A DNA stretch of 64,000 nt from Craterilacuibacter sp. RT1T (GTDB taxonomy: Bacteria > Pseudomonadota > Gammaproteobacteria > Burkholderiales > Chromobacteriaceae): contig NZ_JAMFLI010000002.1 in the NCBI RefSeq assembly GCF_023502145.1, positions 186,001 through 250,000 on the forward strand. Direction: 5' to 3'. This document shows positions 9,468 through 18,591 of this stretch, piece after piece (within the stretch, counting starts at the first letter, position 1; the number at the start of each line of letters is the position of its first letter). Below the pieces are notes generated by a model, which saw nothing but the letters and a program-made list of their open reading frames with translations, was not told where the DNA came from and searched no databases. A program made the translations under genes and the position numbers.

Positions 9468-10949
9468 ATGAAGCTGATTCGGCGTTTGCTTGCACGCTTC
9501 AGCCGGGACAGGCAGGCGCCAGCTGTCATGGACGATGTCCAGCCCGCCATCGGGTTTCAGTTGGGGCGTTGGCGTTTTCTGGCCCGGCATGCACGGCTGC
9601 ACGATCCGGTTTGCGGGCGCGAGCGGCCGCTGACCCCGCGCGCGGCCCGCTTGCTTGCCTGTCTGATTGAGCAGCCCGGCATCGTGCTTGCTCCGGCCGA
9701 ATTGGCAGCGGCGTGTGGCGTCGATGGGGCAGGGCATGCGTTGACCCAGGCGGTATCCGAATTGCGTCAGGCGCTGCGCGACGGCTGTGACGACGCGCCC
9801 TGCTATATCCAGACCGTGCCCAAGCGCGGCTACCGGCTGGCGGTGCCGGTCACTGCCGTGACCGCGAGTGCGTGCCCCGCCATATGGCTGGGGGGGCGCT
9901 GGCTGTTGTTTGGTGCTTTGCTGGCAAGCTTTTGCGTAATACTGGCCATAGCGTGGCCGCTGCGCATAGTGGATGCTAAGGTGCACCGCTTGCAGGGACT
10001 GCCCAATCCCCGCCGCATTATGGTGGTGTTCGAGCCAACGAAGGACGAGAGTTTGAACGCGCGTCTGGTCGGTTTGGGCTCGCTCGCCGCATATACGATT
10101 GCCAAGTATTCCCCGTACGAGGTGGTGCAGTCGATCAGTGAGCGCAGTCGGGTGAGCATCCGTAGCGCACGCAGCCTGCAATTGCGCGTCGTGCAGGTCG
10201 GGCAGGTTCCGTATCTGCATGCGCGGTTGAGCCATCAGCTTATCGAGCAAGTTCTGCTCGACAAGCACTACCCGCTGCAGTTGCAGGCGCCTGCCATGAC
10301 GGCGCTGGCCGGTGATGTGCTGCGCGCGCTGCACCAGCCGGTGCCGGAGCAGTTGCCCGGAGCGGATATCGTCGATGACTTGTACGCAAGTGAGCTGTTC
10401 TATCAGGGGTATTACCAGTTCTTCAAGGCCGATGCCACCTCGCTGCGCGAGGCGGTCAGGCTGCTGGAAGAGCTGCGCGCGCGCTATCCAACACGTCCGG
10501 AAGTGCTGGCACTGCTGGCCACGAGCATGCTGGTGCTGGGCGACTTGGCCACCGATGGCGAGCCGCCCCCCAAGCGTGCCGAAGTGGATGCCATCATGGC
10601 GGTGCTGGCAGCGCAGTCTGCATCGCCGCGTTACCAGAGTCTGCTCGTGTATGAGGCGCGCGCGCTGTACGCGCTATACCGTGGCCAGCCGCAGCAGGGG
10701 CTGGCTTTGCTTGAGGAGGTCTTGCGCAAGCGGGATAGCTGGCGCGCGCAGGTCATTCGCGGCAAGCTTGCCGAACTGGCCGGGCAGCTTGACATCGCCG
10801 CCGATGCCTATACCCGCGCCTGGCTGCTTAGGCCGAACTCCACCACACAGGTCTGGATCCGGCAAATGGCGTTCAAGAGCGACCTTGCCACTGTCGCTCC
10901 GGGCTTGGTCGATCAGCACCTGCATGATGCGGATGTCTACGTCAAGTGA
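9468..10949 (+). CDS. CadC/ToxR-like membrane transcription regulator, copy 2
   Basis: A 493-residue paralogue of the preceding gene with the same plan: winged helix at about 16-125 (LTPRAARLLACLIEQPG, HALTQAVSELRQAL, and the shared CYIQTVPKRGYRL), a membrane helix at about 145-165, and a periplasmic domain ending in TPR-like repeats (IRGKLAELAGQLDIAADAYTRAW). It lacks the N-C-C motif of copy 1. The ATG at 9468 follows the stop of copy 1 almost directly and has GAGGCGAAG as ribosome site; the open frame runs 16 codons further upstream inside copy 1 but that start is unsupported. The pair may heterodimerise, in the way ToxR-like proteins do, but this is inference. Confidence 0.82.
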   Translation: MKLIRRLLARFSRDRQAPAVMDDVQPAIGFQLGRWRFLARHARLHDPVCGRERPLTPRAARLLACLIEQPGIVLAPAELAAACGVDGAGHALTQAVSELRQALRDGCDDAPCYIQTVPKRGYRLAVPVTAVTASACPAIWLGGRWLLFGALLASFCVILAIAWPLRIVDAKVHRLQGLPNPRRIMVVFEPTKDESLNARLVGLGSLAAYTIAKYSPYEVVQSISERSRVSIRSARSLQLRVVQVGQVPYLHARLSHQLIEQVLLDKHYPLQLQAPAMTALAGDVLRALHQPVPEQLPGADIVDDLYASELFYQGYYQFFKADATSLREAVRLLEELRARYPTRPEVLALLATSMLVLGDLATDGEPPPKRAEVDAIMAVLAAQSASPRYQSLLVYEARALYALYRGQPQQGLALLEEVLRKRDSWRAQVIRGKLAELAGQLDIAADAYTRAWLLRPNSTTQVWIRQMAFKSDLATVAPGLVDQHLHDADVYVK

Positions 10950-10981
10950 ATGAAAAGCGCTTAACTAGATGTTAGGTCCCG

Positions 10982-11041
10982 ATCGAAGTCTGGACAGGTG
11001 ACATGACTTACATTCCGACTGATGAAAGCGGATTGTATCTG
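10982..11041 (+). pseudogene. IS3-family transposase fragment, plus strand
   Basis: Twenty codons read IEVWTGDMTYIPTDESGLYL, which is the conserved start of the IS3-family transposase catalytic core (first catalytic aspartate in the G-D-M-T-Y motif). It lies on the plus strand, opposite to the larger remnant that follows, and supplies exactly the segment missing from that remnant. It is not part of a functional open frame. Confidence 0.75.
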
Positions 11042-11086
11042 ACTGATGAGTGCGTCAATCGTGGACGCCACGGTTTGGGACGATTT

Positions 11087-11776
11087 CTATGCTGCGTGTT
11101 CAAATGCCCGTGCAAAAACAGCTGGAGCAACGTCGCCTAAACGGGAGTGCCGGTGCTGACGGTTGTAGAAGATTTCAATGTACTCTGTCATCTCCTCCTG
11201 CACGCGCTGCCGGGTTTCGGCGTGACTGTGGTGCACTAGTTCGTTCTTCAGTGTTCCCCAAAAACTTTCCATTGGTGCATTGTCGTAACAGTTGCCTTTG
11301 CGTGACATCGATGGCAATAGCCCAGCTTCAGCGATTTGTCGCTGATAATCGTGCGAGCAATATTGGCTTCCTCTATCCGAATGCAGAATCAGTCCGGCAG
11401 CAGGACGCTTTTGCGTGAGGGCAAGCGTCAACGCTGCGCCAACCAGCGCCTTGGACATCCGGATTCCCATCGCATCGCACACGATTTCGCTGGTAAAAAC
11501 GTCTTTGATACCGGCCAGATACAGCCCGCCTTCCGCTACGCGTCACACCCTGAGCCGTTCCTCGGCATACATCTTCTTAAGGCGGCAATTCTCATCTTCC
11601 AGTTCTTTGAGCCGAGTCACGAGTGACGCATCCATACCGCCGAACTTGGCATGTCACTTGTAGACGATGGCGGAGCTGATGTCGTATTCACGACACAGCT
11701 CCGGTATAGGGCTGCCACCCTCTGCTTGTTTGAGGATGGCGATGATCTGGCTGTCTGAAAAGCGGGATGTCTTCAC
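11087..11776 (-). pseudogene. IS3-family element remnant (orfA + orfB pieces)
   Basis: Reading on the minus strand from a GTG at 11776, the first 40 codons match an IS3-family OrfA helix-turn-helix (FSDSQIIAILKQAEGG, ELCREYDIS) but the conserved tryptophan after IVYK is a TGA stop (11654-11656). OrfA-like sequence resumes (KFGGMDASLVTRLKELEDEN) to AEERL, hits another stop, then jumps straight to the second half of the OrfB integrase core: GLYLAGIKDVF, HSDRGSQYCS with the second aspartate, and NAPMESFWGTLK with the catalytic glutamate, ending at 11087. The middle of OrfB is deleted. The element cannot transpose. A segment at 11799-11845 may be its outer end. Confidence 0.85.
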
Positions 11777-11879
11777 GCAAAATTCCCTTCAATCCTGATT
11801 GGAGAAAATGCTGTTTCAGACGGCAACTAATTTCTGGGGGGATTACCATGGGCGCCGCCCGCCTGCGGCGCAGCCCTTG

Positions 11880-13412
11880 CTAGAGCCGGGCAGACCCGGT
11901 CGGCCACGGCGCCGCACGCTCGAGCTGGGCGGCGAGCCTGAACAGCAGGGCTTCGGCGCCCAGGCGCGCGGTGAACAGCGAGCCGACCGGCAGGCCTCCT
12001 GCGGTCCGGTACAGCGGCACCGACATCGACGGCTGGCCGCCGATATTGGCGACGACGGTGAAGCCGGCGGCAGCGGTTGCCGCGCGCGTGTAGTCGTCCA
12101 TAGGCTGCGTCAGCGCGAGCGCGCCCAGGGGCGGCGCGATCGTCGAGGTGACCGGCGAGAGGATCACGTCGAAGCCGCCGAAAAAACCTTCCATCTTGCG
12201 TGACACCTCCTCGAAATTCTGGCGGGCCCGGAACAGGTCTTCCGCGCTGAGCGACGCGGCCCACGCGAGTAGTTCGCGGGTGACGGGTTCCAGTTCTTCC
12301 TTGCCCATCGGTCGCGCGAGCTCGCGTTCGCGGTCGAGCACCGCCGTGCGCAGCGCGGTGCGGGTGACGACGCCCTGCGCGCCGAACACCAGTTGCGCGT
12401 CGACCGGAAAGACGGCAGGCTCGACATGGTGGCCCAGCGTCTCGAGCAGCCTTGCCGCGTTCTGCAGCGCGGCGCGGGTGTCGGCGTCCAGCGGCGCGCG
12501 GGTCAGGCTCTCTTCGACAAGTGCCACGCGCAGCCGGCCCGGTTGCCGGCGGGCTTCTTCCCGGTAGGGCCGCGCAAGCGGGCTGGCCCAGTACGGGCTG
12601 CCTGGCTCGTGTCCCTGGGCGATGTCGAGCATCAGCGCCGAGTCGCGCACGCTGCGGGTCAGCGCGTGGCCGACGCTGGCGCCGAACCAGCCTTCGAAGC
12701 GGCCGGGGCCCTGCGGGGTCCGGTAGCGGCTGGGCTTGAGGCCGAACAGGCCGCAGTGCGCGGCCGGGATGCGGATTGACCCGCCGCCGTCGGTCGCGTG
12801 CGCGACCGGTACGATGCCGGCGGCAACGGCCGCCGCCGCGCCGCCCGAACTGCCGCCGGCCGAGCGCGCGAGATCCCACGGGTTGCGCGTCGCGCCCCAC
12901 AACTGGGATTCGGTGGTCGGGGTCAGCCCGAATTCTGGGCTCGCGCTCTTGGCGAAGCCGACCATGCCCGCCTGTTCCCAGCGCTCGATCAGCGTGCTGG
13001 TCAAGGGCGAGATACGCCCGGCGAACAGGCGGCTGCCGTTGCTGGTGACAGTGCCGGCAATATGGGTGTTCAGGTCCTTCACCAGTAGCGGCACACCGGC
13101 GAGCGCTCCGGCGGGGCTTGTGGCGGCGAGGGTGCGGGCACGCTCGTCGTGGCGCAGTACCACGGCGTTGACGGTGCCGTTCAGGGCGTCGCAGCGCGCG
13201 AGCGCGGCATCCAGCAGTTCGGACGCGCTAAAGTCGCCCCGGGTCACGCCTTCTGCCATCGCCGTCGCGTCAAGCGCGAGGTAGTCGGCCATCGACAGGC
13301 CGCCGCTGCCGGCTGCGCGGGCGGGACGGGGGAATAGGGCGGATACGCCCGCGGCGAGCGCGCCGCAGAGCACGCTGCGGCGGGTGGGGTTGTCGGCTTT
13401 GGACGGTTTCAT
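11880..13412 (-). CDS. Amidase signature enzyme, Tat-exported
   Basis: A 510-residue amidase of the amidase signature family, hydrolysing an amide bond in an unknown substrate. The Ser-cisSer-Lys triad is visible: K112 in LLVKDLN, S188 in GGSSGGAAA and nucleophile S212 in DGGGSIRIP. The N-terminus carries a twin-arginine signal ([13 protein letters not shown], cleavage near ARA at 31-33), so it should be exported folded to the periplasm, unusual for this family. Its ATG overlaps the stop of the upstream DUF7064-like gene by four bases (ATGA), so the two are translationally coupled. It ends the catabolic block beside the IS3 remnant. An aryl or fatty amide could be the substrate; this is not shown. 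Confidence 0.88.
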   Translation of the reverse strand: MKPSKADNPTRRSVLCGALAAGVSALFPRPARAAGSGGLSMADYLALDATAMAEGVTRGDFSASELLDAALARCDALNGTVNAVVLRHDERARTLAATSPAGALAGVPLLVKDLNTHIAGTVTSNGSRLFAGRISPLTSTLIERWEQAGMVGFAKSASPEFGLTPTTESQLWGATRNPWDLARSAGGSSGGAAAAVAAGIVPVAHATDGGGSIRIPAAHCGLFGLKPSRYRTPQGPGRFEGWFGASVGHALTRSVRDSALMLDIAQGHEPGSPYWASPLARPYREEARRQPGRLRVALVEESLTRAPLDADTRAALQNAARLLETLGHHVEPAVFPVDAQLVFGAQGVVTRTALRTAVLDRERELARPMGKEELEPVTRELLAWAASLSAEDLFRARQNFEEVSRKMEGFFGGFDVILSPVTSTIAPPLGALALTQPMDDYTRAATAAAGFTVVANIGGQPSMSVPLYRTAGGLPVGSLFTARLGAEALLFRLAAQLERAAPWPTGSARL

Positions 13413-14560
13413 CGAGGTTCTCCTTGTTGGGCTGTCTGCATCCAGCTTTGCAGGTTGCCCCAGCCTGGCGCGCCGGTTGCGCTGTCGCGTGCGACCACCA
13501 TTGCGTCGCGGAAGGGGTTGAGCCGCGCCACGCTCGCGGGGGTGCGGCAGTCAGCGAAGTACTCGCCATCCAGATGCAGGCGGCCGCGCCACTGGCCGAC
13601 GTACTGCCCGTCAAAGCCGTGGTAGAGACCGCCGCCCAGGTGAAATCCGGTGTCGGAGATCGGCTGCACGGCCAGCGTGCGCGCTGTGCCGTCGGCCATG
13701 GTGAGGTGGAAGTTGCCGCCGGCGAAGCGCTGATTGACGGGGGTGAATGCAAGTTCCGGCCGGATTGCGAGCACCGCTTCGCGCCGCCCGTCCGGGTATT
13801 CGAAGTGGCCCTGGGTCAGCGCGTGCTCGAAGCCGGGGCCGCTGTAGCGCAGCAGGTACTGGTGGAAGGCGTAACGGCTGCCGTCGGCGCGCTCAAACAA
13901 GAGCGGGTTCCAGATGGCCAGCACATCGATCGCGTCGCTGTCCATCGCCTCGGGTTCAATCTCGGTGAGCGGTGCGCCGACGCCGGGGCGGATCCCCCAC
14001 GAGTGGTCGCGCGTCATCACCCAGCTATCCTGTGTGACCTCGGTGCGCATGCCCTCGACTTCGATCCAGCCTTCGGCCACACCGCTCTGGTGGTAGCGGA
14101 TCTGGTCGGCGGTGCGCCGGTAGCCGCTGCGGCTGCGCCTGTCCTCGCGCGCCTCGGCAAAGCAGGGTACGGCACCGGTGAGTAGCAAATCAAATGCGAC
14201 AGGCTGTACCGCGTTCGCCTGCAGCATCACCCGTACCTGGCGCAAAGGCTCGATGACCTGATAGCGGATCGGGCCCACGTTCACGCTGTCCGGGTCGGCG
14301 TCGAGCGCGCGGCTGGCGCGCACGTTCCACTGCTCTGCCTGCCGCGACACGCCGGCGTAGCCGTCGACCACGTTGCGGTTGGCGTACTTGCCGAAGCCGA
14401 AACCCACCTGCAGCGAGCCGTCGCGCGCGCCGACCATGCCGCACACCTTCTCGGCCCAGCCGGGGTCGGTGTGCAACACGGTCGCGTGCGTCTCGACGAT
14501 CTGGTGGTTGAAGCCTTCGTCGGCGCCGGTCAGCGGGCCGATGGTGCCGCCTTGTTGCAT
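13409..14560 (-). CDS. DUF7064/7065-like protein, copy 1
   Basis: A 383-residue protein without a signal peptide, of the beta-rich family often annotated DUF7064/DUF7065 (distantly like AttH/CrtC lipocalin-type hydratases). The signature shared with the gene at 17512-18591 includes VGPIRYQVIEPLRQVRV (about 96-112) and the block TRDHSWGIRPG (183-193), with a histidine-tryptophan pair suggestive of a ligand or active site. The ATG at 14560 has AAAGGC upstream; the longer open frame would run into the divergent P450 start. It overlaps the amidase start by four bases. Relatives typically occur in sphingomonad and actinobacterial catabolic clusters for hydrophobic compounds; molecular role unknown. 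Confidence 0.75.
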   Translation of the reverse strand: MQQGGTIGPLTGADEGFNHQIVETHATVLHTDPGWAEKVCGMVGARDGSLQVGFGFGKYANRNVVDGYAGVSRQAEQWNVRASRALDADPDSVNVGPIRYQVIEPLRQVRVMLQANAVQPVAFDLLLTGAVPCFAEAREDRRSRSGYRRTADQIRYHQSGVAEGWIEVEGMRTEVTQDSWVMTRDHSWGIRPGVGAPLTEIEPEAMDSDAIDVLAIWNPLLFERADGSRYAFHQYLLRYSGPGFEHALTQGHFEYPDGRREAVLAIRPELAFTPVNQRFAGGNFHLTMADGTARTLAVQPISDTGFHLGGGLYHGFDGQYVGQWRGRLHLDGEYFADCRTPASVARLNPFRDAMVVARDSATGAPGWGNLQSWMQTAQQGEPR

Positions 14561-14703
14561 GGTCTGCCTTTTCTCGGGGGGTATCGGTGCGACACTAATC
14601 CGAAGCCGGCCGGCCGGCATGGTCTTGATGGACGATGCCGACCCGCATGGCCGCCGGTATTGATGGCGGTAATCCGGGATCATTCACCAGCAGGAGCCAC
14701 CCG
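14561..14703. promoter_or_regulatory. Divergent promoter region, P450 versus DUF7064/amidase
   Basis: The 143 bases between divergent starts must hold both promoters. I cannot pick reliable -35/-10 elements by eye; the sequence is GC-rich. The P450 start has AGCAGGAG eight bases upstream of its ATG. Confidence 0.45.
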
Positions 14704-15954
14704 ATGCGCAAGCCCGTCACACCGACCCATCTCGACCCCATTCGCCACGAGGCGTGGCTTAACGAGGAGCAGGTCAACCGCCAAATGCGCGAACTGCGCG
14801 CAAGCTGTCCGGTCAGCTGGTACGAGCGCGCACCGTACCGGCCGTTCTGGCTGGTCACCCGCCACGCCGACATCAAGGAAGTGATGGGGCAAAATGCGCT
14901 GTTTATCAACGAACCGCGGCTCGTGCTGGTGGACACGGCGGTCGAGGAAGCGACCGAACAGGCGTACGGCGGGCGTCGCTACGCGGTGCGCACCGTGCTC
15001 GACATGGACGGCGACGAACACCGCAGCTACCGCGAGCTTACCCGCGCCTGGTTCATGGGGCCGGGCGTGGTCAAGCTGCAGCAGCGCATCGACGCGCTGG
15101 TCGACCGCTATATCGCCACCATGCGCGAGGCGGGCGGGCAGATCGACTTCGCGCAGGAGGTGGCGAGCCAGCTGCCGCTCAGGGTGATCCTGTCCATCCT
15201 CGGCCTGCCGGAGAGTGAGGCACCGTTCATCCTGCGCATCACCCAGCAGCTGCTGTCGTCGGCCGACCCCGAGCTGCAGCGCTCACGCGAGGGTGGTGCC
15301 GACGTGATGCCCGAAGTCGCAGCCTACTTCGGCCAGTTGCTGGCACAGCGCCGTGCCGACCCGCAGGACGATCTGGCCAGCGTGATCGCCAACAGCCTGG
15401 TTGGCGACGAGGCGATCGGCGCGCTGGAGGCGATTTCCTACTACCTGCTGGTGTCGACCGCCGGGCACGAGACGACCGCCGCGTCGATCGCCGGCGGCAT
15501 GCTCGCCTTCATCCAGAACCCGGAACAGTTGCAGAAGGTGCAGGGCAAGCCCGCCCTGTTGCGTAACGGTGCCAACGAGATCGTGCGCTGGGTGTCGCCT
15601 ATCCGCCACTTCATGCGCACGGCAACTGAGGACTACACCTTGTCGGGCGCCGACATCCGCGCCGGCGACTCGCTGTGCGTGCTGCTGCCTTCGGGCAACC
15701 GCGACGAGGCGGCGTTCGATGCGCCTGACCGCTTCGATATCGAGCGGCCAAGCGAGGGCCACGTCGGCTTCGGCTGGGGCGCTCACGCCTGCCTGGGCCG
15801 CCAGGTGGCGCTCGCCGAGATCCGCACCCTGTTTGCCCGCCTGCTGCCGCAGCTCGCTTCGGTGGAACTCGCCGGCACGCCGCGGCCGATCCAGTCCAAT
15901 TTCACCGGCGGCTACAAGTCGCTGCCTATCCGCTACCGCTTCAGGGACGCCTGA
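14704..15954 (+). CDS. Cytochrome P450 (bacterial class I type)
   Basis: A 416-residue soluble P450 monooxygenase. The I-helix oxygen-activation motif AGHETT (about 254-259), the K-helix E-x-x-R (E292, R295 in EIVRWVSP) and the heme loop FGWGAHACLG with thiolate ligand C363 are all intact. It would hydroxylate or epoxidise a hydrophobic substrate, using electrons from a ferredoxin and reductase that are not encoded nearby. Length and the R-W-V-S-P context resemble steroid/terpenoid and fatty-acid hydroxylating bacterial P450s. Its stop TGA overlaps the next ATG, so it is co-translated with an epoxide-hydrolase-like enzyme. Confidence in family is very high; substrate unknown. Confidence 0.93.
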   Translation: MRKPVTPTHLDPIRHEAWLNEEQVNRQMRELRASCPVSWYERAPYRPFWLVTRHADIKEVMGQNALFINEPRLVLVDTAVEEATEQAYGGRRYAVRTVLDMDGDEHRSYRELTRAWFMGPGVVKLQQRIDALVDRYIATMREAGGQIDFAQEVASQLPLRVILSILGLPESEAPFILRITQQLLSSADPELQRSREGGADVMPEVAAYFGQLLAQRRADPQDDLASVIANSLVGDEAIGALEAISYYLLVSTAGHETTAASIAGGMLAFIQNPEQLQKVQGKPALLRNGANEIVRWVSPIRHFMRTATEDYTLSGADIRAGDSLCVLLPSGNRDEAAFDAPDRFDIERPSEGHVGFGWGAHACLGRQVALAEIRTLFARLLPQLASVELAGTPRPIQSNFTGGYKSLPIRYRFRDA

Positions 15955-16781
15955 TGGACGCGCTGGAACTGGCGTTTCTCGACGAAGGCCCGCGGGAAAC
16001 GCCGGTGGTGGTGCTGTTGCACGGCTTTCCCGATTCGTCCGCGCTGTGGCGCGCCCAGGCAGCCGCGCTGGTGGCGGCGGGCTTTCGGGTCGTCGTGCCC
16101 GATTTGCGCGGTTTTGGCGACAGCCCGGCGCCGGCGGCCACCGACGCTTACGCCTTGCCCTTGCTGATGGCCGACGTGCTGGCCTTGCTCGACAGGCTGG
16201 GCGTGGGCGAGGCCGCTCTGGTCGGCCATGACTGGGGTGCCGCGCTGGGCTGGGTGCTCGCCGCGTACCATCCGGCGCGCTTCACGCGCTTTTGCGCGGT
16301 CTCGGTCGGCCACCCGTCGCTGCTGTGGGACCTGTCGCTGACCGGCGTCGAGCAGATGGAGCGCTCGTGGTACGTGTGGCTGTTCCAGTTCGAGGACGCG
16401 GCCGAGGCGCTGCTGACGCGCGACGACTGGGCGCTGTTTCGCGCGTGGGCGCGCCACCACCCCGAATGCCCGCGGCAGATCGCGCAGCTCTCGCGTCCCG
16501 GGCGGCTTTTTGCGGCGCTTGCCTGGTACCGCGCGAACAGCCGGCCGCGCGCATTCGCCGAGGGCGGCTTCAGCCTGCCCCGCCTGCAGGTGCCGGTGCT
16601 GACGGTGTGGGGCGAGTCCGATCCGTATGTGGGCGAGGTGGCGCTGCGCGACGCGCATAGGCTGGTCGACGCGCCGTGCACGCATGTGCGGCTGCCGGCC
16701 GGCCACTGGCCGATGCTGGATGCGCCGCAGCAGGTCTCGGCGCTGTTGTGCGACTTCGCAGCGGGACGGTTGCCGGGCTAG
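15954..16781 (+). CDS. Alpha/beta hydrolase, epoxide hydrolase-like
   Basis: A 275-residue alpha/beta-fold enzyme. Oxyanion motif HGFPDS (H23-P26) and nucleophile elbow GHDWGA with an aspartate (D93) place it with epoxide hydrolases and haloalkane/fluoroacetate dehalogenases, not with serine esterases. The late acid D in ESDPYVG and the catalytic histidine in AGHWPML near residue 253 complete the triad. A cap domain lies between (about 120-210). It starts on the last base of the P450 stop, so the two likely act in sequence: epoxidation, then ring opening. It ends tail-to-tail with the tyrosine phosphatase gene, overlapping by four bases. Confidence 0.88.
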   Translation: MDALELAFLDEGPRETPVVVLLHGFPDSSALWRAQAAALVAAGFRVVVPDLRGFGDSPAPAATDAYALPLLMADVLALLDRLGVGEAALVGHDWGAALGWVLAAYHPARFTRFCAVSVGHPSLLWDLSLTGVEQMERSWYVWLFQFEDAAEALLTRDDWALFRAWARHHPECPRQIAQLSRPGRLFAALAWYRANSRPRAFAEGGFSLPRLQVPVLTVWGESDPYVGEVALRDAHRLVDAPCTHVRLPAGHWPMLDAPQQVSALLCDFAAGRLPG

Positions 16782-17515
16782 GGCGCAAGCGAGCCGCGGC
16801 AGGCGGCAAGCGTGTCCGAACCCACGCCGCCTGCCGCGAGGTAGGCGTCGACGCTGCCGTAGCGCGTGTCTAGCGCGGCGAAGGCGTCGCAGAGGTAGGC
16901 GGCGTCCACGCCCGAGAGCACGGCGAGCGCGGCGTCGTCTGCAGGCACGCCCAGATGGCGGGCGAGGCCGGCTCTCAGGCGCACGCCGCCCGCGCCTTGT
17001 GCGGCGCCCTGGCCGTGGCGCAGGTAGTCAAGGACGACCTGGGCTGCGGGCACCCCCATGGCGCGGGCGACCAGCGCGCAGGCGAAGCCGGTACGGTCCT
17101 TGCCGGCGGTGCAGTGCACCAGCAGGGGCTCGCCGCGCGCAAGTGGCGTAAAGAGGGCAGGCAAGTGCGGCAAGAAGGCATCGGCGAAGCCGCGATAGAG
17201 CGTGCGCATCAGCGCGTGCGCGGACGGCGCATCGGGTGCGCACCGGAAGCGGCCGATCAGCGCCTCGATTGCCGCGTCTGGCGCGCGCACGTCGGTGTCG
17301 ACCGGTGCGCGCACGCTAACCACCCCCATCAGCGCGCCCCACAGTGACAGTTCGCGGTCGCGTTCCTGCATGCTCCTCAAGTCAAGCACATGGCGGATGC
17401 CGAGTGCGCGCGCCGGCCCGATCAGCGCTTGGCCGTGCATCGTGAGCACGCCGGCGCGGTAGAGGCGGCCGCGCGCGAAGGGCAGGCCGGGGGCGACGTC
17501 GGCGGGCAGCATCAT
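16778..17515 (-). CDS. Tyrosine-protein phosphatase (LipA/PTP-like)
   Basis: A 245-residue cytosolic phosphatase with the P-loop HCTAGKDRTG (H134-G143), nucleophile C135 and R141. The lysine-aspartate after the glycine is typical of the bacterial tyrosine/phosphoinositide phosphatase group (Tyr_phosphatase_3). The N-terminal GRLYRAG (16-22) and DLRSMQERD segment (45-53) also fit. Its ATG overlaps the stop of the DUF7064-like gene (ATGATG at 17515-17510; start could be either ATG). It is the last gene of the ten-gene minus-strand operon. A phosphatase beside a phosphotransferase in the same operon may suggest a transient phosphorylated intermediate; that is inference. Confidence 0.85.
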   Translation of the reverse strand: MMLPADVAPGLPFARGRLYRAGVLTMHGQALIGPARALGIRHVLDLRSMQERDRELSLWGALMGVVSVRAPVDTDVRAPDAAIEALIGRFRCAPDAPSAHALMRTLYRGFADAFLPHLPALFTPLARGEPLLVHCTAGKDRTGFACALVARAMGVPAAQVVLDYLRHGQGAAQGAGGVRLRAGLARHLGVPADDAALAVLSGVDAAYLCDAFAALDTRYGSVDAYLAAGGVGSDTLAACRGSLAP

Positions 17516-18591
17516 GTCCACCCCGACGCAGCGTGCGGCCCGAGCAGCATCTGCTCGAGCACGCCGTGCCCGTTGCGGACCGGCTCGCCGTCGACCGTCA
17601 GGGTCGCGCGGGTCAGCGACTGCAGGTGGACCTGCGCGAAGTCGTTGGGGGCCAGCGCCCGGCAGTCGCGCGTCTCGCCGTGCACGGCGAACTCGCCGTG
17701 GTAGCGGCCGTGCCCCCACTCGGGGTGGTGGTAGCCGGCGCCCTGCATATAGACGCGCTCGCCGCATTCGAGCGCGAGCGTCGCGCCGCGGCCGTCGGCG
17801 AGCGTGCCGCAAACGCGCGCGCGCGCAACTTGCCGGCTGCCCGCGGCGTACTCGACGTGCACGAGCGGCTGGGACAGGTGGCAGGGCGCGCCGCCGTCCG
17901 TCGGCACCAGTACGCACTGGCGGTTCCAGCCGTTGCCGTGCGCGTCGTCGTTGGTATGGAAATGCACCACCCTATCGTCGAAATGGGTCGGCCCCCACAG
18001 CCAGAACCACTGGGGTGGCGCGGCGGGCAGCAGCGGCTGGCCCTCGCGCACGCCGACCGGGCGGATGCCCCACGAGCGGTCGCGCGTGCCGCGCCAGTTG
18101 TCGAGGATGACGCGCTCGCCGTCGACGGCCAGTTCGCCCTGCCACAGGCCGAGCTGGGTCATGCGGGTGAGGTCGAGCACCGTGCGCGTGCCGTCGTGCC
18201 AGACAAAACGCGGCTCCTCCTGCGGCGCTGTGCGCGCGCTGAACGACAGCGAGCCCTCGAGCCCGAGTCCGGGTGCGTCGACATGCACGGCCAGGCGCGC
18301 GAGCGGCTCGACCACCTCGACGCGGATCGGGCCGACCCGGGTGTCCATGCGCTCGGCGCCCAGCGCGCGCGAGGCGAATACGCAGCGCTGCACGCCGTCC
18401 CGCTGCACGAAGACATGCGCGTCCATCAGCCCGAGGTAGGGGTAGACGCCGAGCGCGGCGGCGAAGTAGACGCCGCCGTCGCTGCGGTAGGCGTTGAAGT
18501 AGTAGCGGTCGTAGAAGTTGCGCTCGCTGCCGGCGTCGGCGAGCGGGACCGGCCGCTGGTGGATCGGGTAGTCGTCGCCGCGGCTGAGCAT
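17512..18591 (-). CDS. DUF7064/7065-like protein, copy 2
   Basis: A 359-residue protein, paralogous to the gene at 13409-14560. It shares VGPIRVEVVEPLARL (about 87-101) and TRDRSWGIRPVG (169-180), plus a beta-rich C-terminal half with many aromatic and histidine residues (FWLWGPTHFDD, GYHHPEWGHG). No signal peptide. The ATG overlaps the stop of the upstream phosphotransferase gene (TGATG) and its stop overlaps the phosphatase start, so all three are coupled. The family commonly sits beside acyl-CoA-dehydrogenase-associated phosphotransferases, as here. Biochemical activity is unknown; a hydratase or ligand-carrier role by analogy to AttH/CrtC-like folds is speculative. Confidence 0.75.
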   Translation of the reverse strand: MLSRGDDYPIHQRPVPLADAGSERNFYDRYYFNAYRSDGGVYFAAALGVYPYLGLMDAHVFVQRDGVQRCVFASRALGAERMDTRVGPIRVEVVEPLARLAVHVDAPGLGLEGSLSFSARTAPQEEPRFVWHDGTRTVLDLTRMTQLGLWQGELAVDGERVILDNWRGTRDRSWGIRPVGVREGQPLLPAAPPQWFWLWGPTHFDDRVVHFHTNDDAHGNGWNRQCVLVPTDGGAPCHLSQPLVHVEYAAGSRQVARARVCGTLADGRGATLALECGERVYMQGAGYHHPEWGHGRYHGEFAVHGETRDCRALAPNDFAQVHLQSLTRATLTVDGEPVRNGHGVLEQMLLGPHAASGWT

